From positions 1,364,001 to 1,428,000 of the forward strand of contig NC_018002.1 in NCBI RefSeq assembly GCF_000265295.1: DNA of 64,000 nucleotides, given 5' to 3'. The translations under genes and the position numbers were made by a program. Origin of the DNA: Sulfurospirillum barnesii SES-3 (GTDB lineage Bacteria > Campylobacterota > Campylobacteria > Campylobacterales > Sulfurospirillaceae). Shown here in pieces: positions 1-8,186 of this stretch (positions are counted from its first letter, which is position 1; each line of letters starts with the position of its first letter). The notes below the pieces were generated by a model. It made no database searches, had not been told where the DNA came from, and saw only the letters and a program-made list of their open reading frames with translations.

Positions 1-1
1 T

Positions 2-868
2 GATGATTTGGAGGCCTTGATTGATGATAAAACCAAAGCGATTTTCTTTGAAACGCTTTCCAATCCACAAATTGCTATTCCAAATATCGAAAAAATCGTC
101 GCAATCGCTCAAAAATACAACATTATAACCGTTGCGGACAACACCGTAGCAACGCCTATTTTGTTCCAACCGCTCAATCATGGCATTGATGTGAGTGTTC
201 ACAGTGCGAGTAAGTACATTTCAGGGCAAGGCAGTGCAATCGGTGGTTTGATTGTGGAAGCCAAAGGACTTAATGCCAAGCTCATTGGCAATCCACGCTA
301 CCCACACTTTAATGAACCTGATGAGAGTTACCATGGATTGGTGTATGCGGATTTGCCATTTCCTATCTTTTCACTCAGGATTCGCCTTTCACTCATTCGT
401 GACATCGGAGCAACCATTGCACCGTTTAACTCTTGGTTACTGATTCAAGGACTTGAAACGCTTTCCTTACGTGTCAAAGAGCATTCACGCAATGCCTATA
501 AAGTAGCATCCTTTCTAAAATCGCATCCAAAAGTGAAGAAAGTCTCGTACCCAGGATTAGAAAGTGATCCTTTACATGTAAGAGCAAAACAGTATTTTAC
601 TGATGCTCAAACATCAGGACTTTTAAGCTTTGAAGTAGAGGATTTGGAATTTGCAAAACATATTCTAAACAGCACTAAAATTTTCTCAGTAGTCGTCAAC
701 ATTGGGGACTCAAAATCCATCATTACGCATCCTGCGAGCACTACACATCAACAGCTTTCCGTTGAAGAGTTAGAAAAAGCTGGTGTAAAAGCAGGACTGA
801 TTCGCCTTAGCATTGGGCTTGAAAATGCGGATGATTTAATTCATGATTTAAAAATTGCGTTAGGATAA
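2..868 (+). CDS. metY: O-acetylhomoserine sulfhydrylase, 5' end cut by window
   Basis: PLP enzyme of the Cys/Met metabolism family that makes homocysteine from O-acetylhomoserine and sulfide in the cytoplasm. The reading frame is open to the window edge, so roughly the first third of the usual ~430 residues is missing. The Schiff-base lysine lies in SASKYISGQG about 69 residues into the visible part, and the PLP-nitrogen aspartate is in VADNT. The EPDESYHGLVY stretch is typical of the MetY branch rather than cystathionine gamma-synthase. It is followed after 9 bases by an Rrf2 regulator and then cysK, which suggests a sulfur-assimilation operon. A TTTACATGTAAG palindrome at 571-582 encodes Leu-His-Val. 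Confidence 0.9.
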   Translation, partial: DDLEALIDDKTKAIFFETLSNPQIAIPNIEKIVAIAQKYNIITVADNTVATPILFQPLNHGIDVSVHSASKYISGQGSAIGGLIVEAKGLNAKLIGNPRYPHFNEPDESYHGLVYADLPFPIFSLRIRLSLIRDIGATIAPFNSWLLIQGLETLSLRVKEHSRNAYKVASFLKSHPKVKKVSYPGLESDPLHVRAKQYFTDAQTSGLLSFEVEDLEFAKHILNSTKIFSVVVNIGDSKSIITHPASTTHQQLSVEELEKAGVKAGLIRLSIGLENADDLIHDLKIALG

Positions 869-877
869 GGAGAAACC

Positions 878-1291
878 ATGTCACTGCTTTCAACCAAAGG
901 AATGTATGGCTTAAGTGCCATGTACCAGCTTTTTTTATCGAAAAGCGATAAACCTTTACAAATTAAGGAGATTTCCTCACGTGCGGAGATTCCTCAAAAC
1001 TACCTTGAACAACTCTTGATTTTATTGCGTCAAGCAGGTCTGGTGAACAGTGTTCGAGGGGCGTATGGTGGCTATTTACTCGCTAAATCAGCAGAAGATA
1101 TTTTGATTAAAGATATTCTTATCGCATTGGAGGGAAATTTGCTCATCCTTGATAGTGAGATAAAAGACCCTGTCTTACGCCTTTTTTATGAAGAGTGTAA
1201 TACCAAATTGCAAGAAATTTTCAATGTGCCTTTGTCCGAATTTAACACGTACTCAGAGCGTCTGAGCCAACAACTAAACTACAGTATCTAA
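878..1291 (+). CDS. Rrf2-family transcriptional regulator (cysteine-metabolism type)
   Basis: A 137-residue protein with the N-terminal winged helix of the Rrf2 family: YGLSAMYQLF, then IPQNYLEQLLILLRQAGLV and the wing VRGAYGGYLLAK. The three clustered cysteines of IscR/NsrR are absent (only one Cys, in EECNTK), so an Fe-S cofactor is unlikely. It sits between metY and cysK, spaced 9 and 15 bases, with a good GGAG ribosome site. This matches the CymR subgroup, which controls cysteine synthesis together with CysK. The CymR-like role is inferred from position; membership of Rrf2 is clear. Confidence 0.85.
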   Translation: MSLLSTKGMYGLSAMYQLFLSKSDKPLQIKEISSRAEIPQNYLEQLLILLRQAGLVNSVRGAYGGYLLAKSAEDILIKDILIALEGNLLILDSEIKDPVLRLFYEECNTKLQEIFNVPLSEFNTYSERLSQQLNYSI

Positions 1292-1306
1292 TCTAAGGAG
1301 ATTCTT

Positions 1307-2236
1307 ATGTATGCACACAATGTTACAGAACTTATCGGAAATACCCCTCTTGTCAAACTCAACCATGCTTCTTTAGCATCCAATGCGTTGATTTTGGGAA
1401 AATGTGAGTTTTTAAACCCCTCTCATTCGGTCAAAGATCGCATTGGGTTTAATATGATTAAAACAGCGTTGGAGAAAGGCTTGATTGATAAACATTCTAT
1501 TATTATTGAGCCAACCAGTGGAAATACAGGTATTGGACTTGCCACCGTGTGTGCAAGCTTAGGCTTAAAGCTTATTCTCACTATGCCCAGTTCCATGAGT
1601 TTGGAACGTCGTAAGCTTTTAGCAGCGCTTGGGGCGGAACTGGTATTAACAGAGCCAACACTGGGTATGAGAGGTGCGGTTGAAAAAGCGACAGAACTCT
1701 CTAAAGAGACACCAAACTCCTTTGTGCCACAACAATTTGCCAATGAATCCAATCCAGCGATTCATTACGCCACAACCGCAGAGGAAATTTGGAAAGATAC
1801 AGAGGGCAAAATTGATATTTTTGTTGCAGCAGTAGGTACAGGAGGAACCATTACAGGAACAGGTAAACGCCTGAAAGAGCTTAATCCTAACATTCAAATT
1901 ATTGCCGTAGAGCCTGAGAGCTCTCCTGTACTTTCAGGTGGAAACCCAGGACCGCATAAAATTCAAGGTATTGGTGCAGGTTTTGTTCCTGCCGTTTTGG
2001 ATACACATATTTACAATGAAGTGGTTAAAGTCAGCTACGAAAATGCTGTAGAAACCTCACGTAATCTTGCTAAACAAGAAGGTATTTTGGTAGGAATTTC
2101 AGCAGGTGCGAACGTCTATGTTGCCTCTGAAATTGCAACAAGAGCTGAAAATAAAGGCAAAACGATTGTTACTATTTTATGCGACACGGGTGAGCGTTAT
2201 TTAAGTGCGGGATTGTATGAATATAAGGAGTCGTAA
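1307..2236 (+). CDS. cysK: cysteine synthase A (O-acetylserine sulfhydrylase)
   Basis: Fold-type II PLP enzyme that replaces the acetyl group of O-acetylserine with sulfide to give cysteine. Visible landmarks are the PLP lysine K43 in HSVKDRIG, the substrate loop TSGNTG at 70-75 and the phosphate-binding GTGGT at 177-181. Length (309) is normal for the family. The start has an AAGGAG site 7 bases upstream. It is the last gene of the metY-Rrf2-cysK group and its stop codon lies inside a terminator hairpin. Confidence 0.95.
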   Translation: MYAHNVTELIGNTPLVKLNHASLASNALILGKCEFLNPSHSVKDRIGFNMIKTALEKGLIDKHSIIIEPTSGNTGIGLATVCASLGLKLILTMPSSMSLERRKLLAALGAELVLTEPTLGMRGAVEKATELSKETPNSFVPQQFANESNPAIHYATTAEEIWKDTEGKIDIFVAAVGTGGTITGTGKRLKELNPNIQIIAVEPESSPVLSGGNPGPHKIQGIGAGFVPAVLDTHIYNEVVKVSYENAVETSRNLAKQEGILVGISAGANVYVASEIATRAENKGKTIVTILCDTGERYLSAGLYEYKES

Positions 2237-2248
2237 AAACGACTCCTT
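2225..2248 (+). terminator. intrinsic terminator after cysK
   Basis: Ten-base perfect stem (AAGGAGTCGT pairs with ACGACTCCTT) with an AAAA loop, overlapping the cysK stop codon. Only a weak T-run follows. A TTTACATGTAAA palindrome begins four bases after the stem. Confidence 0.7.
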
Positions 2249-2308
2249 GTCTTTACATGTAAAAAAATCTATGCTACTATTGGGTATCAATTTCCAAGGC
2301 AAACATGC

Positions 2309-3088
2309 ATGAAAAGGGTACCCAGTTTTCTGATTAAAAAACCGCTTCTCTTAGGCTTTATTGCGCTTATTCTTAACCTTTTTATTAGCACACTTCCTCT
2401 GATTGTTTTATACAAAGATTATAATCAAGAACACGCTCACCTTGCATTTATGGAAACCTTTACACGCCATCAAAATTTAATGGAAGCCATACTTATCTAC
2501 GCCATTTGTTTTTCTTTTGTCTTTGCAGGGGTCATTACACTACTCTCCTTATTTCTGAAAAAATCCTACCTTCAAATTGAAACACTTTCTCATTTTGATG
2601 GGCTTACAGGGCTCTACAACCGCCTAATGTTTGTAACTCTCTTTAAACAAGAACTACAAAAAGTCAAACGAACACATGAGCATCTTTTTTTAGTCATTAT
2701 TGATTTAGATGATTTCAAATCCATTAATGATAATTTTGGGCATCTTGTGGGTGATTTAGCTATTAAAACCACCGCAACAACGCTCAAAAACACCTTACGT
2801 ACAGCTGATATTATTGGACGTTTTGGTGGGGATGAATTTGTCATAGCCATGCTCACCAGTGATAAAGATGCTGCTGCGCAAAGTGTCAATCGTATTTTAA
2901 ATGCCTTTAACAATAAATCTATTCCCCTGATACGAAATAACCTACCGCATGATGTATACATCAATCTTAGTATTGGTTACACCTATTATAAGGCAGACGA
3001 TGACTTTACCAGCATGCTTCAACGTGCCGACCAAGCCCTTTACATCTCCAAAGAAGCAGGAAAAAATACCGCAACCTTTTTAGCCTAA
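2309..3088 (+). CDS. membrane diguanylate cyclase (GGDEF)
   Basis: Makes the second messenger cyclic di-GMP from two GTP. Two predicted membrane helices (about residues 13-35 and 59-83) flank a short periplasmic loop, followed by a cytosolic GGDEF domain. The active-site motif GGDEF (173-177) is intact, D132 in IDLDDFKSIN is the metal ligand, and the inhibitory I-site RTAD (164-167) lies exactly five residues upstream, so product feedback inhibition is expected. The gene stands alone between the cysK terminator and valS. The signal it senses cannot be told from the sequence. Confidence 0.92.
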   Translation: MKRVPSFLIKKPLLLGFIALILNLFISTLPLIVLYKDYNQEHAHLAFMETFTRHQNLMEAILIYAICFSFVFAGVITLLSLFLKKSYLQIETLSHFDGLTGLYNRLMFVTLFKQELQKVKRTHEHLFLVIIDLDDFKSINDNFGHLVGDLAIKTTATTLKNTLRTADIIGRFGGDEFVIAMLTSDKDAAAQSVNRILNAFNNKSIPLIRNNLPHDVYINLSIGYTYYKADDDFTSMLQRADQALYISKEAGKNTATFLA

Positions 3089-3186
3089 ACTCTTTACATG
3101 TAAAACACTTTCAAGCACGCATTAATCAAGCTTTTACCCCCATTTTTGTATAATCGCTCAAAAATTTACATAAGGCGCACAGACTC

Positions 3187-5817
3187 ATGAGCGAAAAAAG
3201 TACCGTTTACAATCCTAAAGAGATTGAAGAGAGTTACTACAAAATTTGGGAAGACAGAGGCTATTTTGAGATTGATGGCAATAAAGCCATTCAAGAAAGT
3301 GGTAAAAACTTCTGTATCATGATGCCCCCTCCAAACGTCACAGGAAGCCTGCATATCGGGCACGCCCTCACCTTTACCCTTCAAGATATTATCACCCGTT
3401 TTAAACGTATGGATGGGTTTAAAACCCTTTGGCAACCTGGAACCGATCATGCGGGGATTGCGACACAAAATGTGGTTGAAAAGCAACTCTTAGCTGGGGG
3501 GATTACAAAAGAAGAGCTAGGTCGTGAGAAGTTCTTAGAAAAAGTCTGGGAATGGAAAGCATACAGTGGCGGACAAATCGTGCATCAAATGCGAAAACTT
3601 GGTGTAAGTCCAGCATGGAGTAGAGAGCGCTTTACAATGGATGATGGGCTTAAAAACTCGGTTAAAAAAGCCTTTGTCAAATACTACAATGAAGGCTTAA
3701 TCGTTCGTGGTAACTACATGGTCAATTGGTGTACCCATGATGGTGCGCTCAGTGACATCGAAGTGGAATTTGAAGCCAACAAAGGCAAACTCTACCATCT
3801 CAAATATTTCCTAAAAGACTCCAAAGAGTTTTTAGTCGTCGCCACCACACGCCCCGAGACCTACTTTGGTGACACGGCTGTTATGGTGCACCCTGAAGAT
3901 GAGCGTTATAAACACCTTTTGGGCAAAAAAGTCGTTCTGCCACTCATTGATCGTGAGATTGAGATTATTGCCGATGAGCATGTTGATATGAGCTTTGGAA
4001 CAGGCTGTGTTAAAGTGACCCCAGCGCACGACATCAACGACTACGAGGTGGGCAAACGCCACAATTTAGAATTTATCACTATTTTTGACCCAAGCGGTAT
4101 CTTGAATGAGCAGTGTGGCGAATTTCAAGGTCGTGAGCGCCTTGAAGTAAGAAATGACGTTGTTTCAAAACTAGAATCGCTTGGTTTTATCGATAAAATT
4201 GAAGATTATGAAAATCAAGTAGGACACTGCTACCGTTGTAAAAATGTGGTTGAACCTTACATCTCTAAACAGTGGTTTGTTAAAAAAGAGATCGCTGAGG
4301 GCGCTATTGCTAAAGTCAATGAACACTTAGCAGAGTTTTACCCAAGCCACTGGCTCAATTCATACAATGCATGGATGAAAGAGCTTCGTGATTGGTGTAT
4401 TTCACGCCAACTTTGGTGGGGACATCAAATTCCTGTATTTTATTGCGATGCGTGTGGACATGAGTGGGCGAGTGAAGCGGAGAGTGAGCATGAATGCCCT
4501 ACATGTAAAGCTTCCAGCATCCATCAAGACCCCGATGTTCTGGACACATGGTTTAGCTCAGGTCTGTGGCCTTTTTCAACGCTGGGTTGGGAAAATGGCG
4601 ATGCTTACAAAGGTGAAAAATGGAATGAGAGTGACTTAAAAGAGTTCTATCCAAACACCCTCCTCATCACTGGTTTTGACATTCTCTTCTTCTGGGTTGC
4701 ACGTATGATGTTCTCAGGTGAATACACCCTAGGACAGCTTCCATTTAAAGACATTTACCTCCATGCTCTGGTTAAAGATGAACACGGTCAAAAGATGAGT
4801 AAAAGTAAAGGCAATGTTATCGATCCACTCGATACCATCAGCGAATACAGTGCCGATACCTTACGCTTTACCCTTGCTATCTTAGCGGTTCAAGGTCGTG
4901 ACATTAAGCTTAGCGGCGAAAAACTGGAGCAAATCCGTAATTTTACCAATAAACTCTACAACGCTTCACGCTTCTTGTTGATGAATGCAAATTCGTTTGA
5001 AGACCTTGACAACATCGAAATCAAAACAGCTCTGGGTGCGTACATGAAAAGCCGTTTGGCAGTAGCACAAGAAGAGGTACGTGGACACTTTAGCGATTAC
5101 CGTTTTAACGATGCAGCAACCACACTTTACCGCTTCTTATGGGGTGAGTTTTGCGACTGGGGTATTGAGCTTAGTAAGGCCGATAAACCTGCGATTTTAG
5201 AGTTAGGATCTATCTTCAAAGAGGCAATGAAACTCTTGCATCCCTTTATGCCCTTTATCTCAGAGTTTTTATATCAAGAGCTTTCAGATACTACACTAGA
5301 AGCAGCAGAGTCTATTATGGTCAAACGCTATCCACACGATTTAAAACGTGACGAGGCTATTGAGCAAACCTTTGAATTGGTCATTGAAGCCATTGTGGGT
5401 ATTCGTCGTGCCAAAGCTAACATTGATCTTGGTAACAAAAAAATTGAACACGCTTACATTAAAGTGGCAGATGCTTCAACGCTTAAAGATGGTATGAAAT
5501 ACATTTGTTTATTAGCAAAAGTTGAAAATATCGACTTAACAGAGGTGAAAATTGCAAATGCTGCCAGTGATGTCGGTGACAATGTTGAGGTATTTATTCC
5601 CCTAAGCGGTGTGGATTTAAGCCCCATTATTGAGCGCTTGAATCATCAAAAAATAAAACTAGAAAAAGAGATCCAAAAACTAAGCGGTATGCTCTCAAAC
5701 GAGCGTTTTGTTGCCAATGCACCCAAAGAGGTCATTGCTGAAAATCAAAAAGGTCTGGATGATGCCAGAGCTAAAATGGAAAAAATTGAGAGTGAGTTAA
5801 ACTCATTGAGTCTTTAA
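3187..5817 (+). CDS. valS: valyl-tRNA synthetase
   Basis: Class I aminoacyl-tRNA synthetase charging tRNA-Val; 876 residues, normal length. The HIGH signature is at 56-59 (GSLHIGHAL), KMSKS is near 536-540, the editing domain lies between them, and the C-terminal ~70 residues form the family's coiled coil (EKEIQKLSGML). A zinc-type cysteine cluster with CPTCK carries one TACATGTA copy at 4500-4507. The ATG has a TAAGG site. A TATAAT hexamer at 3149-3154 is a plausible -10 box. Confidence 0.96.
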   Translation: MSEKSTVYNPKEIEESYYKIWEDRGYFEIDGNKAIQESGKNFCIMMPPPNVTGSLHIGHALTFTLQDIITRFKRMDGFKTLWQPGTDHAGIATQNVVEKQLLAGGITKEELGREKFLEKVWEWKAYSGGQIVHQMRKLGVSPAWSRERFTMDDGLKNSVKKAFVKYYNEGLIVRGNYMVNWCTHDGALSDIEVEFEANKGKLYHLKYFLKDSKEFLVVATTRPETYFGDTAVMVHPEDERYKHLLGKKVVLPLIDREIEIIADEHVDMSFGTGCVKVTPAHDINDYEVGKRHNLEFITIFDPSGILNEQCGEFQGRERLEVRNDVVSKLESLGFIDKIEDYENQVGHCYRCKNVVEPYISKQWFVKKEIAEGAIAKVNEHLAEFYPSHWLNSYNAWMKELRDWCISRQLWWGHQIPVFYCDACGHEWASEAESEHECPTCKASSIHQDPDVLDTWFSSGLWPFSTLGWENGDAYKGEKWNESDLKEFYPNTLLITGFDILFFWVARMMFSGEYTLGQLPFKDIYLHALVKDEHGQKMSKSKGNVIDPLDTISEYSADTLRFTLAILAVQGRDIKLSGEKLEQIRNFTNKLYNASRFLLMNANSFEDLDNIEIKTALGAYMKSRLAVAQEEVRGHFSDYRFNDAATTLYRFLWGEFCDWGIELSKADKPAILELGSIFKEAMKLLHPFMPFISEFLYQELSDTTLEAAESIMVKRYPHDLKRDEAIEQTFELVIEAIVGIRRAKANIDLGNKKIEHAYIKVADASTLKDGMKYICLLAKVENIDLTEVKIANAASDVGDNVEVFIPLSGVDLSPIIERLNHQKIKLEKEIQKLSGMLSNERFVANAPKEVIAENQKGLDDARAKMEKIESELNSLSL

Positions 5818-5864
5818 CGCTTTGATTTAAAAACAAAAGTAACCCTAAAAACAAAGGAGAAGAA

Positions 5865-6929
5865 ATGCGTTTTATTGTAACACTGGTGATGGCATTGCTT
5901 AGTTTTAGTACATTTGCACATGCCCAAACCAATGAGAAAGTTTACACTCTAAGCCTTGCAACCACATGGGCTGAACAAGTTCCATTTTTAGGAACAGCAC
6001 CTGCTACACTAGCTCACATGGTTGAGACAATGTCCAATGGACGCTTAAAAATAAAAATTGACTCCCCCAATAAACACAAATCCCCTTTTGGAGTGATGGA
6101 TATGGCAAAAGCAGGTCAATACGACTTAGCTTATACCGCTTCATACTACTACAAAGGTAAAGATTATAAGCTTGTGTTTTTTACAACCGTTCCTTTTGGT
6201 ATGCTCAGTTCTGAGCAATACGCTTGGTATAACTACGGTGGTGGTAAAGAGTTGGCGGCTAAAGTTTACGGCGAACACGGTTTGATTTCTTACCCTATGG
6301 GAACAACGGGGATGCAAATGGGTGGTTGGTTTAAAAAAGAGATTAAATCTTTAGAAGACCTCAAAGGCTTAAAATTCCGTATCCCTGGACAAGGTGGCGA
6401 AGTGATGGCGAAACTGGGTGTTAATGCGATGAGTACACCTCCAGGTGAGCTTTACACAGCACTAGAGCGCAACACGATTGATGCGGTTGAGTGGATTTCT
6501 CCTGTGTTTGACTTTGCGATGGGCTTTCATAAGCTAGCCAATTACTACTACACAGGTTGGCAAGAGCCTGCAAGCGAAATTCAACTCCTTGCTAACAAAA
6601 AGAAAATTGATGCACTCCCTGCTGATTTAAGAGCGATTTTAGAAACAGCAATTAAAGCCGTAGGCGCTCAGTTGATAGAACAATCAACCCATGCCAATGC
6701 TGAAGCATGGGCAAACATTGCCAAAGATTACCCTAATGTTAAAGTACAACAATTCCCATCCGATGTTATGGCAGCTTTGAAAAAAGCAGCTATCGAAATT
6801 GAAGACGAACAAGCAGCAAAAGATCCTGTCTTTAAAGAGATTTTGGACTCTCAGCGTGCGTACTTGGCAAAAGTTCGTCCATGGACACTCATGGGTGAAT
6901 ACGGTTACCTGAAACAACTCGAAAAATAA
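5865..6929 (+). CDS. TRAP transporter periplasmic solute-binding protein (DctP family), paralog 1
   Basis: A 354-residue secreted protein: signal peptide of about 20 residues ending AHA, then the DctP/TakP-type fold. Conserved pieces are KGLKFRIPGQGGEVMAKLG (the ligand-carboxylate arginine lies in FRIPG), TPPGELYTALERNTIDAVEW and ENRxA-like C-terminal helices. It captures an organic acid or similar solute for a DctQM membrane pair, but no DctQ or DctM is present in the window. The next gene is a close paralog (roughly 55-60% identical by eye). AAAGGAG ribosome site. The ligand is unknown. Confidence 0.88.
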   Translation: MRFIVTLVMALLSFSTFAHAQTNEKVYTLSLATTWAEQVPFLGTAPATLAHMVETMSNGRLKIKIDSPNKHKSPFGVMDMAKAGQYDLAYTASYYYKGKDYKLVFFTTVPFGMLSSEQYAWYNYGGGKELAAKVYGEHGLISYPMGTTGMQMGGWFKKEIKSLEDLKGLKFRIPGQGGEVMAKLGVNAMSTPPGELYTALERNTIDAVEWISPVFDFAMGFHKLANYYYTGWQEPASEIQLLANKKKIDALPADLRAILETAIKAVGAQLIEQSTHANAEAWANIAKDYPNVKVQQFPSDVMAALKKAAIEIEDEQAAKDPVFKEILDSQRAYLAKVRPWTLMGEYGYLKQLEK

Positions 6930-6937
6930 TATTACCC

Positions 6938-6962
6938 GTGTTAGAGGACTATCCTCTAACAC
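6938..6962 (+). terminator. intrinsic terminator after TRAP binding protein 1
   Basis: Perfect 11-base stem (GTGTTAGAGGA with TCCTCTAACAC), three-base loop, followed by ATTTTGT. It separates the first TRAP gene from the riboswitch-controlled second one. Confidence 0.75.
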
Positions 6963-6970
6963 ATTTTGTG

Positions 6971-7055
6971 CTAGGAGTGCTGGTTTTCCCAGCTGAGATA
7001 AGAGAGATGACTCTTAAATCCTTGACCTGATCTGGATAATGCCAGCGTAGGAAAG
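6971..7055 (+). promoter_or_regulatory. TPP riboswitch (THI box)
   Basis: Contains the diagnostic THI-box blocks in order: GGAGTGCTG, GCTGAGATAAGAGAGATGACTC split as P2/P3 arms, CTTGACCTGATCTGGATAA and TGCCAGCGTAGGAAA. The CUGAGA and ACCUGAUCUGGAUAAUGCCAGCG core is the pyrimidine- and pyrophosphate-binding part of the aptamer. It lies 56 bases upstream of the second TRAP binding-protein gene and reads in the same direction, so thiamine pyrophosphate should switch that gene off. Confidence 0.93.
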
Positions 7056-7076
7056 CTTCTTCTTTTTCTATTCTTC

Positions 7077-7113
7077 CATTTATCCTTCACATTTACATGT
7101 AAAAAGGAAAATG
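7077..7113 (+). promoter_or_regulatory. candidate ribosome-site-sequestering hairpin (riboswitch expression platform)
   Basis: CATTTATCCTT (7077-7087) can pair, with one bulged base, with AAGGAAAATG (7104-7113), which is the Shine-Dalgarno sequence plus start codon of the TRAP gene. The loop holds a TTTACATGTAAA palindrome. The pairing is seen directly; its role as the expression platform is inferred. Confidence 0.45.
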
Positions 7114-8163
7114 ATGCGATTCATACTATGTATCTTATGCTTATCTGCAAGCGTTGTTTTTGCTGAGTCAAAAATCTATACCCTTACTCTCGCCTCTTCT
7201 TGGGGTGAACAGATTCCTATTTTAGGAAGCGCTCCTTATAAAGTAGCCAAACTTGCTGAGGAGATGTCGCAAGGACGCTTAATCATCAAAGTTGATTTAC
7301 CCCAAAAGCACAAAGCCCCCTTAGGCATTATGGATATGGTCAAAGAAGGGCTTTACGATATAGGCTACACAACGCCTGTGTATTACAAGGGCAAAGACTA
7401 TAAGTTGGTCTTTTTTATGACCGTCCCTTTTGGTATGACCACCACAGAACAGTACGCTTGGTATTATTACGGTGGGGGCAAAACACTCAGCGAAAAAGTC
7501 TATGCACCCCATGGTCTTATCTCTTACCCAGGAGGAAGTGTGGGTATATCGATGGGCGGTTGGTTTAAAAAAGAGATTGTATCCTTAGAGGATTTAAAAG
7601 GTTTAAAAATTCGCATTTCAGGACAAGGTGGCGATGTGATGGCTCGCCTTGGTGTCAATGCCCTTAGCACCTCTCCAGGAGAGCTTTATATGGCAATGGA
7701 GACAGGTCTTTTGGACGCTGTTGAGTGGATAAGTCCTGCGTTTGATATGGCGATGGGCTTTCACAAAGTTGCACCTTATTACTACACAGGTTGGAGTAAG
7801 CCTAGCGGTGAAGGGCAATACCTTGTCAATCAAAAAAAGTTTCATACCTTGCCTCAGGATCTAAAGCGCATCTTAGAGAGTGCCATCAAAATCACCGCAC
7901 GAGAGCTTCTTGATGAGTCTAATGATGCCAACGCAAAAACATGGGCAAAGATGCAACACGAGTACCCACACATCAAAATCAACCATTTTCCAAAAGAAGT
8001 TATGAACGCACTCAAAAAAGCAGCACACGAGGTCGAGGAAGAACAAGCCAACAAAGATGCACTTTACAAAGAGATTTTAGAATCCCAACGCTCTTATATC
8101 GCTAAGATTCGCCCTTGGAGTATGATGGGTGAAGTGGATTATTTGAGCGAAATAGCCAAATAG
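7111..8163 (+). CDS. TRAP transporter periplasmic solute-binding protein (DctP family), paralog 2, TPP-controlled
   Basis: 350 residues with a signal peptide (cleavage near VFA-ES, residue 18), and the same DctP-type architecture as its upstream neighbour: KGLKIRISGQGGDVMARLG, SPGELYMAMETGLLDAVEW and PWSMMGE at the C-terminus. It follows a clear THI box, which is normally found on thiamine synthesis or thiamine/precursor uptake genes. That suggests this binding protein carries thiamine, a pyrimidine or thiazole precursor, or a related compound; this is inference. No membrane subunits are nearby, so it must share a transporter encoded elsewhere. Confidence 0.88.
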   Translation: MMRFILCILCLSASVVFAESKIYTLTLASSWGEQIPILGSAPYKVAKLAEEMSQGRLIIKVDLPQKHKAPLGIMDMVKEGLYDIGYTTPVYYKGKDYKLVFFMTVPFGMTTTEQYAWYYYGGGKTLSEKVYAPHGLISYPGGSVGISMGGWFKKEIVSLEDLKGLKIRISGQGGDVMARLGVNALSTSPGELYMAMETGLLDAVEWISPAFDMAMGFHKVAPYYYTGWSKPSGEGQYLVNQKKFHTLPQDLKRILESAIKITARELLDESNDANAKTWAKMQHEYPHIKINHFPKEVMNALKKAAHEVEEEQANKDALYKEILESQRSYIAKIRPWSMMGEVDYLSEIAK

Positions 8164-8186
8164 AATCCTTACATGTAAGGATTCTA
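8161..8186. terminator. 26-base perfect palindrome shared by two convergent stop codons
   Basis: TAGAATCCTTACA followed by its exact reverse complement. Its first three bases are the TAG stop of the plus-strand TRAP gene and its last three are the TAG stop of the minus-strand mogA. The centre is TACATGTA. It could act as a bidirectional hairpin, although a U-tract is missing. Confidence 0.6.

Noticed and set aside
2614-2964. Long open frame antisense to the GGDEF gene, and similar opposite-strand frames throughout
   Set aside because: No ribosome sites, no family resemblance, and each lies fully within a well-supported gene.
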